From Caldilineaceae bacterium (GTDB taxonomy: Bacteria > Chloroflexota > Anaerolineae > Caldilineales > Caldilineaceae): a stretch of DNA of 40,785 nt. The DNA lies in contig JALSIX010000139.1 in NCBI GenBank assembly GCA_026989655.1, positions 1 through 40,785 of the forward strand, given 5' to 3'. The position numbers and the translations under genes were made by a program. Positions 1 through 7,873 of the stretch are shown here, piece after piece. Below the pieces are notes generated by a model, which ran no database searches, was not told the DNA's origin, and worked only from the letters and a program-made list of their open reading frames with translations. Position 1 is the stretch's first letter, and every line of letters begins with the position of its first letter.

Positions 1-51
1 CCGCTGAGGGCGGGGAGCAGGCCCGGCGCAGCCGGACCCCCCCGGCGAATG

Positions 52-81
52 CGCCCCGCGCGCTTTTCCGCGCACGGGGCG
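52..81. terminator. Terminator-like hairpin, no visible partner gene
   Basis: Arms CGCCCCG (52-58) and CGGGGCG (75-81) pair. After one C/A mismatch a further GCGC/GCGC pairing closes a 6-nt loop. It may end a gene lying left of the window or simply be GC-rich structure. No coding region can be supported between 1 and 296. Confidence 0.35.
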
Positions 82-173
82 GATCGTCCCGCGCCTCGGC
101 TCCTTCGCCGGGCTCCGCCCCGCCCTGGAACAGCCACCCCAGGGTCCGCCCCCCATCGCCCCCGGACCTGGAT

Positions 174-203
174 TTGACAACCGCTCCCCATCTGCGCTAT
201 AGT
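174..203 (+). promoter_or_regulatory. Sigma-70-like promoter of the padR gene
   Basis: A perfect -35 box TTGACA (174-179) is followed by an 18-bp spacer and the -10 box TATAGT (198-203). The predicted start of transcription is near 210, directly before the palindrome at 214-231, which suits repression by occlusion of the start region. Confidence 0.8.
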
Positions 204-213
204 CCACGCCCGT

Positions 214-231
214 ATACTCAGTTCTGAGTAT
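214..231. promoter_or_regulatory. Palindromic operator, probably for the PadR protein
   Basis: ATACTCAG (214-221), two T residues, CTGAGTAT (224-231): a perfect 8-bp inverted repeat with a 2-bp centre. It sits just downstream of the -10 box, across the expected +1. PadR-family repressors are dimers that commonly bind such palindromes in their own promoter, so autoregulation of padR and the following membrane gene is the simplest reading. Confidence 0.7.
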
Positions 232-296
232 TCAGCCCTGAGGGATACAGGGCCGGCCCCGGAAAAGGGCCCAGGCCCTCCATGCGGAGACCACCC

Positions 297-824
297 ATGC
301 GAGCCGAGGACCGGAAGCTGTTGCTGTTGGGCCTGCTGCGCAACCAGGCCATGCACGGCTACCAACTCCACCACTTCCTGGAGGAGCACCTGGACTTCCT
401 CCCCGGCCTGAAGGCGCCCACCGCCTACTACACCCTGGAGAAGATGGCCGAGGAGGGACTGGTCGTTGCCCACTCCGAACAGGCCGGCAACCGGCCCAGA
501 CGCCAGATCTACGCCATCACACCGGCCGGAGAGGCCGCGTTCCAACAGCTATTGCGGGAGAACCTGGCCCGGTACGACCCCGGAGAGAGCGGAGACGACA
601 TCGGCATCGGGTTCCTCGAGAGCCTGCCGGATCCAGAGGCCCGGGCCTACCTGGCCCGGAAACGGGCCGCCATCCTGGAGCGCTCCGCCCGCTATCGTCG
701 GGCCCTGGAGCGCCTGAGCGAGGACAGCAGCATGCACCTCTCGGTCCGCCACTGTCTGCGCCGCTTCGAGGCCGATCTGGCCTGGCTGGACGAGATCGAG
801 GCCTGGCTGGATCGACATCCATAG
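297..824 (+). CDS. PadR family transcriptional regulator
   Basis: A 175-residue PadR-type repressor. The N-terminal half (about residues 4-85) is a winged helix-turn-helix with the typical LLLLGLLRNQAMHGYQL helix and the Tyr-Tyr-rich segment TAYYTLEKMAEEGLV, followed by the RRQIYAITPAGEAAF wing. The C-terminal half is a helical dimerisation region rich in Arg and Glu. The ATG at 297 is preferred over the in-frame ATG at 282 because a GGAGA ribosome binding site lies about 7 nt upstream of it. The gene is preceded by a strong promoter and a perfect palindrome, and followed 58 bp later by a small membrane protein on the same strand. PadR proteins often control membrane or efflux genes next to them, so the neighbour is the likely target. 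The effector is unknown. Confidence 0.9.
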   Translation: MRAEDRKLLLLGLLRNQAMHGYQLHHFLEEHLDFLPGLKAPTAYYTLEKMAEEGLVVAHSEQAGNRPRRQIYAITPAGEAAFQQLLRENLARYDPGESGDDIGIGFLESLPDPEARAYLARKRAAILERSARYRRALERLSEDSSMHLSVRHCLRRFEADLAWLDEIEAWLDRHP

Positions 825-882
825 ACCCACGTGGATCCCCGTGTAGCCACCGTCTCCAGAGGATGAAGGGAGGAGAGCGAAG

Positions 883-1293
883 ATGTACTCGTTTCTGATG
901 CAGGCCCACGCCGACTGGCGCTATCTGGTGCTCCTGCTCCTGGGGGTCAGCCTGGTCAAGTACCTGGTGGGTTGGCTCCGGAGCAGCTCCTGGGGGAGGC
1001 CAGACCAGATCCTGGGCACGGTGACCACCATCGTGGTGGACATCCAGCTCCTGAGCGGCCTGGCCCTGTGGGGCGTGGCCATGTCCCAGGGCCTCCTGGG
1101 ACAGCTAGGACGCGTGCGCGCGTTCGAACATCCCACCACCATGCTGGTGGCCATCGCGATCATGCACCTGGGCTGGCGCCGGGCCCGACACCAGGCCACG
1201 GACCGAGACCGGTTCCGCTGGGCCACCCTGGCCTTCCTGGTGGCCGGGCTCCTGATCCTCCTGGGCATCCGCCTGGTCACCCGGATGGCCTGA
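883..1293 (+). CDS. Small four-helix integral membrane protein
   Basis: A 136-residue protein with four predicted membrane spans (about residues 12-32, 45-66, 82-97 and 111-131). It has no enzymatic motif I recognise. A conserved-looking His lies in the IAIMHLGW segment of the third helix, and Arg-rich turns (RRARHQATDRDRFR) should face the cytoplasm. The start has a strong AGGGAGGAG ribosome binding site (867-875). It lies 58 bp behind padR with no terminator between, so it is probably co-transcribed and controlled by PadR. A haem-binding or quinone-linked helical bundle is conceivable but not shown. It ends in a convergent arrangement with fabF. Confidence 0.75.
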   Translation: MYSFLMQAHADWRYLVLLLLGVSLVKYLVGWLRSSSWGRPDQILGTVTTIVVDIQLLSGLALWGVAMSQGLLGQLGRVRAFEHPTTMLVAIAIMHLGWRRARHQATDRDRFRWATLAFLVAGLLILLGIRLVTRMA

Positions 1294-1330
1294 GCCCCTC
1301 GGCCCCTGCCCAAGGGCAGCAGCGGCAAAG

Positions 1331-1374
1331 GAGGGCGCGGGCAACCGCCGGCCATGGCGGTTGCCCGCGCCCTC
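1331..1374. terminator. Bidirectional hairpin between convergent genes
   Basis: A perfect 19-bp stem (1331-1349 with 1356-1374) closes a 6-nt GGCCAT loop. It lies between the membrane-protein gene and the end of fabF, and can act on both strands. There is no T-run on either side. Confidence 0.8.
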
Positions 1375-1398
1375 TCCCAGAGCTCCCCCTGGGCGGGC

Positions 1399-2634
1399 TC
1401 ACCCCCCGTACCGCCCGAACGCCACCACCACGTTCTGGCCCCCGAACCCAAAGGCGTTGACCAGCGCGTACTGGACATCCATCTCCAGGGCCTGGTTGCC
1501 CACCACATCGACCCCCAGCTCGGGATCCGGCGTGTAGTTGATGGTCGGGGGGACGACCCCCTCCCCGATGGCCTTGACGGCCGCGATCGCGGACTCTGCC
1601 CCCGCGGCCCCCAGGGCGTGGCCCACCATGCTCTTGATGCTGGTCACCTTGGGCATGTGGCCGGTGGGCTCGAAGACCCGCCGGATGGCCAGGGACTCCA
1701 CCTGGTCGTTCAGGACAGTGCCCGTGCCGTGGGCCAGGATCAGGTCCACCTGGTCCGGGGTCAGCCCCGCGTAGCGGATGGCCCGCTCCATGGCCCGCAC
1801 CGCGCCGTCGCCGCTGGGATCCGGCGCGGTGATGTGGTACGCGTCCCCGGTGAGCGCGCCCCCCAGCACCTCCGCGTAGATCCGGGCGCCCCGAGCCCGG
1901 GCATGCTCCTCGGTCTCCAGGATGAGGGCACAGGCTCCCTCCCCGGGCACGAAGCCGTCCCGGTCCACGGAAAAAGGCCGACAGGCCCTCTGGGGGTCGT
2001 CCGTGCGGCTGGAGAGGGGCCCCATCCGGCCGAAGGCCGCGAAGGTGAGCAGGGAGATGGCCGACTCGGTGCCGCCGGCAATGACCACGTCCGCCTCGCC
2101 CCGCTGGAGGCAATGGTAGCCCTCCAGGATGGAGTAGTGGCCGCTGGCACAGGCCGCGGTGCTGGTCATCACCGGGCCTCGGGCCCCGGTCTCCATGGAG
2201 ACCAGACAGCTCACCGCGTTGGCCATGGCCATGGGGACCACGAAGGGTCCCACGGCCTTCCATCCCCGCTTGAACATGGCCCCGGCCGCGTACTCGATCT
2301 CCACGATGCCGCCGCCGCCCGTGGCCATCATCACCCCCACGTTGTCCCGGTTGTGTTCGTCCACCTGCAGACCGGCGTCGGCCAGGGCCTGTTTGGCCAC
2401 CGCCACCGCGAACTGGGTGGCCCGGGCCATCCGGCGGACCTGGCGGCGATCCATGTACGCGGTGGGGTCGAAGTCCTGGACCTCACAGGCCATGTTGTAG
2501 GGCATGTCGCCGGGATCGAACTGGGTCACCCGGCCGGCCCCGGACACGCCAGCCACCAGGTTGGCCCAGTAGGTCTCCGGGTCGTTGCCGATTGGGGTCA
2601 CCGCGCCCAGGCCAGTGATCACGATCCGTCTCAT
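1399..2634 (-). CDS. fabF: 3-oxoacyl-ACP synthase II (beta-ketoacyl-ACP synthase)
   Basis: A 411-residue condensing enzyme of fatty acid elongation: it joins malonyl-ACP to an acyl-ACP. The start MRRIVITGLGAVTPIG is the classical FabF N-terminus. The Cys-His-His triad is complete: Cys162 in STAACASG, His302 in LAHGTGT and His339 in KSMVGHALGAAGA. The GFGGQN glycine-rich tail is present. The length is that of typical FabF (about 410). The frame is open upstream to 3129, but the ATG at 2634 has an AAGGAG site about 10 nt before it and matches the family start. No other fatty-acid gene (acpP, fabD, fabG, fabH) is adjacent, so it stands alone. A divergent recQ follows across 476 bp, and the predicted promoter leaves a leader of about 300 nt. 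Confidence 0.95.
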   Translation of the reverse strand: MRRIVITGLGAVTPIGNDPETYWANLVAGVSGAGRVTQFDPGDMPYNMACEVQDFDPTAYMDRRQVRRMARATQFAVAVAKQALADAGLQVDEHNRDNVGVMMATGGGGIVEIEYAAGAMFKRGWKAVGPFVVPMAMANAVSCLVSMETGARGPVMTSTAACASGHYSILEGYHCLQRGEADVVIAGGTESAISLLTFAAFGRMGPLSSRTDDPQRACRPFSVDRDGFVPGEGACALILETEEHARARGARIYAEVLGGALTGDAYHITAPDPSGDGAVRAMERAIRYAGLTPDQVDLILAHGTGTVLNDQVESLAIRRVFEPTGHMPKVTSIKSMVGHALGAAGAESAIAAVKAIGEGVVPPTINYTPDPELGVDVVGNQALEMDVQYALVNAFGFGGQNVVVAFGRYGG

Positions 2635-2946
2635 CTCCGTCTGTCTCCTTGTCCGTTGAGGCCACAGCGCCGGTTGCAATGCCCGGTGCGGGACAGCCCA
2701 GCTCCCCGGCCAGATCTGGGAGCACAGGGCCCACCGGACGACTCCTGCACCCACCCAAGGAGCTGGCCGGCCGCCATCGCTTTGCATGCCCAGTGTAGAA
2801 ACCCCCAGCCCCCCCTCAGGTCGCGAGCCCCGGCCCCCCGGAGGGCCATCCCAGACGGGAGAGCACACCCAGGTTCGGCCATCGACCCGCGGATCCCGTA
2901 ACCACTCTGGGGGCTGTCCTACAGAAAATGGCGTATGGCGATCGGA

Positions 2947-2976
2947 ATTATATGAAAGCCAGGGGGCACGACGCAA
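2947..2976 (-). promoter_or_regulatory. Predicted fabF promoter
   Basis: On the minus strand, TTGCGT (2976-2971), an 18-bp spacer and a perfect TATAAT (2952-2947). Transcription would start near 2940, giving an untranslated leader of about 300 nt before fabF. Confidence 0.55.
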
Positions 2977-3017
2977 AAAAACAACGGAAAGAACGAGTTC
3001 CCATCCCCTGGGAGGTG

Positions 3018-3026
3018 TGCTACAAT
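3018..3026 (+). promoter_or_regulatory. Extended -10 promoter of recQ
   Basis: TGC followed by TACAAT (3021-3026) forms an extended -10 element. No good -35 hexamer is visible, which extended -10 promoters tolerate. Transcription would start near 3033, about 78 nt before the recQ start. Confidence 0.55.
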
Positions 3027-3110
3027 GGCCCTGCGTGGACACGCCGCTGCTCCGGCGGCTCCAGCCATCGAGGAACCCACCGATTCCGGGCCGTGTCAAG
3101 CGGAACCCCC

Positions 3111-6100
3111 ATGGACGACACATCGCCATCCGACGGGACCAATGCCCCCGGCACGGTAGACGCCCTGGGCCTCTCCCCCGACCTGGTCGCCCACCTCCCG
3201 CCCGAACTCCGGGACGCCGTGTTGGACCACCTGGCTCACTGGGCCACCCCCCAGGAGCGGCTGTCCGTGTTGCAGCGCTGCCAGGAGGTCCAGGGCCCGC
3301 TGCTGGCCTTCCTGGACCGGGAGGCCCAGGCCCTTCTGGCCGAAGGCCGTCCCCAGGACGCCTTGGAGGTCATGGAACGCCGCCTGCGCCGCAGCGCCTC
3401 CCTGGCCGCCCGGACGTTCCACGCCCTTCTCCTGGCCATGGCCGGGCACCCCCAGGCCGCCCGCGCAGAGGCCCGAGACCTGGTGGCCGCCCACCCGGAC
3501 CATCCGACCGTGGTGTTGGCCGCGGCCCAGGTCTACAGGGCCCTGGAGGAGCTGGAGACGGCCCGCAGGATCCTGGAGCCCTTCCTGGAAAGCCATCCGG
3601 CCCACCCCGCGGCCACCATTGCCCTGGCCCAGGTGGCCCTGGAGGCAGGGGAGCGGGCCCAGGCCCTGGCCCTGGTGGAGCGGCTGGGCGGAGGCGTGCC
3701 GATGGACCTGGAGGTGCCCTGGCTGCGTCGGCTTCGGGAGCTGTGCCGGGCCCTGGGGCTGGAGCAGATGGTCCAGGGCCTCTCCCTGGCCCTGGCACAA
3801 CGCCGCACCCGCTCCTTGGAAGCCCTCCAGGAGGCCCTCTCCCCCGTCGTGGAGGCCCTCTCCCGGGGCCAGCAGCCGGATGCCATCTACCGACATCTGA
3901 GCGGGCCCGAGCGCATCGCCGTGGATCCCCAGGAAGCCCATCGGGTACGGCTGGCCGCCATCCGCCACTTCGGCTTCTCCGAGCTCCGGCCCGCCCAACT
4001 GGAGATCATGGCCTCCGTGCTTCGGGGGACCTCGGTGCTGGCCGTGTTGCCCACAGGAGCGGGCAAATCCCTCTGCTTCCAGCTCCCCGCGCTGCTGTTG
4101 CCCCGCGCCACCCTGGTCATCAGCCCCCTCATCGCGCTGATGAAGGACCAGGTCGAGGGCCTCCCGGCCGCGGTGCAGGCCGTGACCACCACCATCCACA
4201 GCACCCTGGGCGAGGAGGAGGTGCGCCGCCGGGTGACAGACGTGGCCCGAGGCGTGTATCGGCTGATCTACGTGGCCCCCGAACGCCTCCGCCAACGCCC
4301 TTTCCTGCGGGCCCTGCGGGAGGCCGGCATCAGCCTCTTCGTGGTGGACGAGGCCCACTGCGTGAGCCTGTGGGGCCACGACTTCCGGCCCGACTACCTC
4401 TTCATCCAGGAGGCCCGGGCCGAGCTCGGCAACCCCACCGCCCTGGCCATGACCGCCACCGCGCCGCCCCGCATCCGGGACGAGATCCTGGACCACCTGG
4501 CCGTGGAGGAGGACGGCCGCCCGGTGCGGCCCACGGTCATCGCGCTGGACATCTTCCGACCGAACCTCCACCTCTCCGCGGTCCGCTTCCACAGCGACGA
4601 GGAGAAGGTGGCCGCGCTCCTGGACTTCGTGGCCCGCACAGAGGGGAGCGGCATCGTCTACGCCAGCACCCGGCGGGGCTGCGAGAACCTGGCCCTACGC
4701 CTGCGGGGCGCCGGCATCCCCGCCGAGGCGTACCATGCGGGCCGAGGCGATCGCCACGCAGTCCAGGAACGGTTCATGCGAGGAGAGACCCGAGTGGTGG
4801 TGGCCACCGTGGCCTTCGGCATGGGGATCGACAAGGCCGACATCCGCTTCATCGTCCACTTCCACCCGCCCCGCAGCCTGGCCGCCTACTACCAGGAGGT
4901 GGGACGGGCCGGCCGGGACGGCATCCCGGCCCACTGCATCCTCTTCCACAGCCCCAACGACTGGGCAACCCTGCGCCGTTGGGCCCGAGCCGACGAGCTG
5001 GACCCGGACTTCCTGGAACAGGTCTACGCGGCCATCGCCACCCAGTTGGGTCGCTCCCCCGCGGCCCGGGGAGAGGACCGAGGGGGCAGCGGCCCGGTGG
5101 ATATCCGCCGGCTGGCCCAGGTCCTGGGTGGCGACGAGACCGCGATCCGGGTGGCCGTGAGCGTCCTGGAGCGGGCCGGCCTCATCGGCCGAGGGTTCGA
5201 CGTGCCCCAGGAGGTGACCGTGCACCTGAGCCCGGACCGGGAACGGATCCGCGCGGGCTGCCGGGGCCATCCCCATCGGATCCGCCTGGTGAAGCGCCTG
5301 GGCATCCGCCCAGGCCAGTCGGCCACCTTCCGGACCGCGGACATCGCCCAGGCCCTGAGATGGTCCCTGGCCGACGTGGAACGCCACCTGCTGGAGGCCC
5401 AGGCCCAGGGCGTGCTCCAGGTGCAGGGCCGGCGGCGGGCCATGTTCATCCACCTGCCCCCCCGGCCGCCCGATGCCCGCGAACGGCTGGAGCGGCTGCG
5501 AGACCACGCTCGCGCCGCGGCCCAACGCCGCATCGACGAGCTCATGGGCTACGCGACCACCGAGACCTGCCGCCATGGAGCCATCAGCGCCCACTTCGGC
5601 AGCCCTCCCCGGACCCGATGCACCGCATGCGACAACTGCACCGGCGCCCGGCCGGTGGTGCCCAGCCCCCGCACGGTGGCGCCCCTGCCCGACGAACAGG
5701 ACCTGGAACCCCTGATCCTGGACTGTCTGATGAGCCTGCCCAAACCCGTGGGCAAATCGGGCTTGGCCCGCATCCTGGCCGGCCACCTGCGAGCACCGGT
5801 CCAGGCCCACGAGTGCCGCCACTTCGGCAGGCTGGCCGGCCTGGGCGAGGTCGCCATCCGCCAGCGGGTGGACGATCTGCTGGAGCGCCATCTCCTGCGC
5901 ACCTACGAACACCGGGGCTACCCCGTCCTGGCCCCGACCCTCCGCGGCCGAGAGTTGGCCCAGGCCTGGCTGGAAAGGCACCCGGAGTGGGCCCAGCCGG
6001 GACCGGCCCCCACGGAAAGCCCCCAGGCACCCCGGCCCAGCCCGGCCCCGGAGGAGGAAGAGGGCCCCGCCTACACCGCGCTGCAACGGGCCCTCTATGC

Positions 6101-6623
6101 CTGGCGGCGACGCACCGCCCAGGAACAGGGCGTCCCGGCCTACGTGGTCATGGACAACGAGCTGATGTTCCGCATCGCGACCACCCGCCCCCAGACCCGG
6201 GAGGAGCTGGCCGCTCTGCCGGGCATGGGGCCCCAACGCCTCAGCCGATACGGGGAGATCCTCCTGGATCTGGTGAAGCTCCACCCCCCGGAGCCGGGGG
6301 ACGAGGCCCGGCTGGCCGGGCAGCAGGCCGCCTCTGAGGGGGAACGGCCCTCGCGCCCCGGGGCGGCCGAACGCCAGATCACCCTGCGCCTGCAGGAGCT
6401 GCGCCAGCGATTGGCCGTGGAGAGAGGGGTCGCCCCCTACCGGATCGCGAGCAACCGCCTGCTCCAGGCACTGGCCCGCCAGGCCCCCTCCAGCCCCGAC
6501 GCGCTGGCCCAGATCCAGGGCTTCGCTGCCAGCGGCCTGGCCGAACACGTGGACGCCGTGCTGGAGGCCATTCGACAGGGGCTGGCCTTCCAGGGTTCCT
6601 CCCAGGCCCAGACCGATCCCTGA
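3111..6623 (+). CDS. recQ: RecQ-family ATP-dependent DNA helicase with TPR-like N-terminus and two HRDC domains
   Basis: A 1170-residue 3'-5' DNA helicase for recombination and replication-fork repair. Residues about 60-210 form helical TPR-like repeats (ALEVMERRLRRS, AARAEARDLVAAHP, ARRILEPFLESHP) not found in ordinary RecQ. The helicase core follows: Walker A PTGAGKS with Lys319, DEAH at 413-416, motif III TATAPP, and motifs V-VI in AFGMGIDKADIRF and YYQEVGRAGRDG. The RecQ zinc cluster is intact at Cys820, Cys837, Cys840 and Cys843, followed by a winged helix. Two HRDC domains end the protein (about 985-1062 and 1086-1160). E. coli RecQ is about 610 residues. The ATG at 3111 is chosen because it follows the promoter; the frame is open further upstream. 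A strong hairpin lies after the stop. Paralogues with RecQ/WRN-like domain shuffling cannot be excluded. Confidence 0.92.
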   Translation: MDDTSPSDGTNAPGTVDALGLSPDLVAHLPPELRDAVLDHLAHWATPQERLSVLQRCQEVQGPLLAFLDREAQALLAEGRPQDALEVMERRLRRSASLAARTFHALLLAMAGHPQAARAEARDLVAAHPDHPTVVLAAAQVYRALEELETARRILEPFLESHPAHPAATIALAQVALEAGERAQALALVERLGGGVPMDLEVPWLRRLRELCRALGLEQMVQGLSLALAQRRTRSLEALQEALSPVVEALSRGQQPDAIYRHLSGPERIAVDPQEAHRVRLAAIRHFGFSELRPAQLEIMASVLRGTSVLAVLPTGAGKSLCFQLPALLLPRATLVISPLIALMKDQVEGLPAAVQAVTTTIHSTLGEEEVRRRVTDVARGVYRLIYVAPERLRQRPFLRALREAGISLFVVDEAHCVSLWGHDFRPDYLFIQEARAELGNPTALAMTATAPPRIRDEILDHLAVEEDGRPVRPTVIALDIFRPNLHLSAVRFHSDEEKVAALLDFVARTEGSGIVYASTRRGCENLALRLRGAGIPAEAYHAGRGDRHAVQERFMRGETRVVVATVAFGMGIDKADIRFIVHFHPPRSLAAYYQEVGRAGRDGIPAHCILFHSPNDWATLRRWARADELDPDFLEQVYAAIATQLGRSPAARGEDRGGSGPVDIRRLAQVLGGDETAIRVAVSVLERAGLIGRGFDVPQEVTVHLSPDRERIRAGCRGHPHRIRLVKRLGIRPGQSATFRTADIAQALRWSLADVERHLLEAQAQGVLQVQGRRRAMFIHLPPRPPDARERLERLRDHARAAAQRRIDELMGYATTETCRHGAISAHFGSPPRTRCTACDNCTGARPVVPSPRTVAPLPDEQDLEPLILDCLMSLPKPVGKSGLARILAGHLRAPVQAHECRHFGRLAGLGEVAIRQRVDDLLERHLLRTYEHRGYPVLAPTLRGRELAQAWLERHPEWAQPGPAPTESPQAPRPSPAPEEEEGPAYTALQRALYAWRRRTAQEQGVPAYVVMDNELMFRIATTRPQTREELAALPGMGPQRLSRYGEILLDLVKLHPPEPGDEARLAGQQAASEGERPSRPGAAERQITLRLQELRQRLAVERGVAPYRIASNRLLQALARQAPSSPDALAQIQGFAASGLAEHVDAVLEAIRQGLAFQGSSQAQTDP

Positions 6624-6647
6624 GAGAGGGGCCGGCTCGGCGACGCA

Positions 6648-6680
6648 GGTCCCCCAGGCCGCCCACGGCCCCAGGGGACC
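6648..6680. terminator. Hairpin terminator after recQ
   Basis: GGTCCCC (6648-6654) pairs with GGGGACC (6674-6680). Inside it GGCCG (6657-6661) pairs with CGGCC (6666-6670) around a CCCA loop, so 12 bp in total with a small internal loop. It lies 25 bp behind the recQ stop and before pspA, and probably separates the two transcripts. There is no T-run. Confidence 0.65.
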
Positions 6681-6766
6681 GTGCCGTGCAACCTTTCGCC
6701 CAGGCCCGACGTAGAACATCCCGGACGCCCATCGATCCGCCTGCAAGCCAAAGGAGGCAGAACCCC

Positions 6767-7447
6767 ATGGCAAGTCTTCTGGAGAAGGTCTCCACCCTCA
6801 TCTCGGCCAACCTCCACGCGCTGGTGGACCAGGCCCTGCAGAGCAACAGCCTGGCCGTGATCGACCACTACATCCGGGAGGTGGAGAACCACCTGGAGGA
6901 GCTGGAGGACGCGGCCGCCACCGTCGGTGGCGAGGTGCGCTCCATCCAGCGCAAGATCGCGGAGTACGAGCAGAGAGCCCAGGAGCTGGACCGGGCCATC
7001 GATGCCTTCCTGGTGGAGGGAAACGAGGAGTACGCGGCCGCAGCCCAGAGCAAGCTCAACAGCACCCAGCGCCTCATCGAGACCTATCGGGAACAGCTCC
7101 AGCGCCAGCAGGCCGAGTACGAGAAACTCCTCAGCGCGAAGGTCAAGCTGGAGGCCCGGCTCACCACCATGAAGCAGGAGCGGGAAGAACTGGCCGCCCT
7201 GCTGGAACTGGCCAAGAGCAAGGAGATCACCGTCAAGGCCATGGAGAGCCTGGACGATCTCATGGGCGCCGGGGACACGGACATCCGGCGCATCGCCGAG
7301 AGCATCTACAGACGGCTGGACAAGGCCACCGCGGCCAGCGAGATGCGCGCCGCCCGCCTGGACGAGGAGATGGACCGGGTCCTGGAGCGCAGCGCCATCG
7401 ACCGCCAACTGGAGGAGCGGAAGCGCCGGCTCGGCCTGGCCCAATAG
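6767..7447 (+). CDS. pspA: PspA/IM30 family membrane-stress protein
   Basis: A 226-residue PspA/IM30 protein, an ESCRT-III-like peripheral membrane protein that coats and protects the inner face of the cytoplasmic membrane. The N-terminal amphipathic helix (MASLLEKVSTLISANLHALVDQA) is typical, and nearly all the rest is coiled coil rich in Glu, Gln and Arg. The length matches PspA (about 220-230). The ATG at 6767 has an ideal AAAGGAGG ribosome binding site (6750-6757); the frame is open upstream to 6686 without a better start. It is the first gene of a plus-strand series encoding membrane-anchored proteins. No PspF activator and no sigma-54 promoter is visible, so control differs from that in enterobacteria. 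Confidence 0.93.
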   Translation: MASLLEKVSTLISANLHALVDQALQSNSLAVIDHYIREVENHLEELEDAAATVGGEVRSIQRKIAEYEQRAQELDRAIDAFLVEGNEEYAAAAQSKLNSTQRLIETYREQLQRQQAEYEKLLSAKVKLEARLTTMKQEREELAALLELAKSKEITVKAMESLDDLMGAGDTDIRRIAESIYRRLDKATAASEMRAARLDEEMDRVLERSAIDRQLEERKRRLGLAQ

Positions 7448-7535
7448 CCCCGGGAGCAGGCGTCGGGGATGGACTTCCCTCCTGCCCGTCTCCGGCACCT
7501 GCCCCTCCACCACCCAACCCGGGACTTCCGTCACC

Positions 7536-7859
7536 ATGCGTGGATATCTGCCCCTCATCGCCATGGCCGTGCTCATCCTGGTGGTGCTCGGCGCCTTCTT
7601 CTGGATCGTCCAGGAGGCCCGGGAAGCCCTGCCCCGCTCGGACGAGATCATCTCCGTCCGCCAAGCTGCGGACCTCATCCGGGACGGAGAGGTGGCCCGT
7701 GTCCTCATCCAGGAAGAGCGGGACGTCTTCCTCTACCTGCCCGACCGGGCCCGCCCCCTCTACACCCGGCTGGAGCCCGGCACCACCTTCACCGAGACCT
7801 TTCAGGCCCTGGGCGTGCCCCCCACCCTGTTCCCGCCCCTGACCGTCGAGGCCGACTGA
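7536..7859 (+). CDS. Stand-alone FtsH extracytoplasmic-domain protein
   Basis: A 107-residue protein with one membrane span at the N-terminus (about residues 5-25) and a short extracytoplasmic domain. The segment ISVRQAADLIRDGEVARVLI, followed by a short beta hairpin and FTETFQALGV, resembles the N-terminal region of FtsH proteases (FtsH_ext). The AAA ATPase and zinc-protease parts are entirely missing, and the gene ends after the domain, so this is not a protease. In FtsH this domain contacts partners and substrates outside the membrane; here it may be a membrane adaptor. It lies 88 bp behind pspA and 14 bp before the next gene. I see no strong ribosome binding site. The domain call rests on sequence resemblance only. 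Confidence 0.65.
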   Translation: MRGYLPLIAMAVLILVVLGAFFWIVQEAREALPRSDEIISVRQAADLIRDGEVARVLIQEERDVFLYLPDRARPLYTRLEPGTTFTETFQALGVPPTLFPPLTVEAD

Positions 7860-7873
7860 ATGGGTAGACCGAC

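Larger units (their letters stand above)
2635..3110. other. Divergent intergenic region fabF/recQ
   Basis: These 476 bp between the start codons of fabF (minus) and recQ (plus) contain no supportable gene. They hold two divergent promoter candidates, one for fabF at 2947-2976 and one for recQ at 3018-3026. The part 2930-3010 is notably A/T-richer than the surroundings, as expected of promoter DNA. The stretch 2640-2930, the predicted fabF leader, is GC-rich; I recognise no riboswitch in it. Confidence 0.7.
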
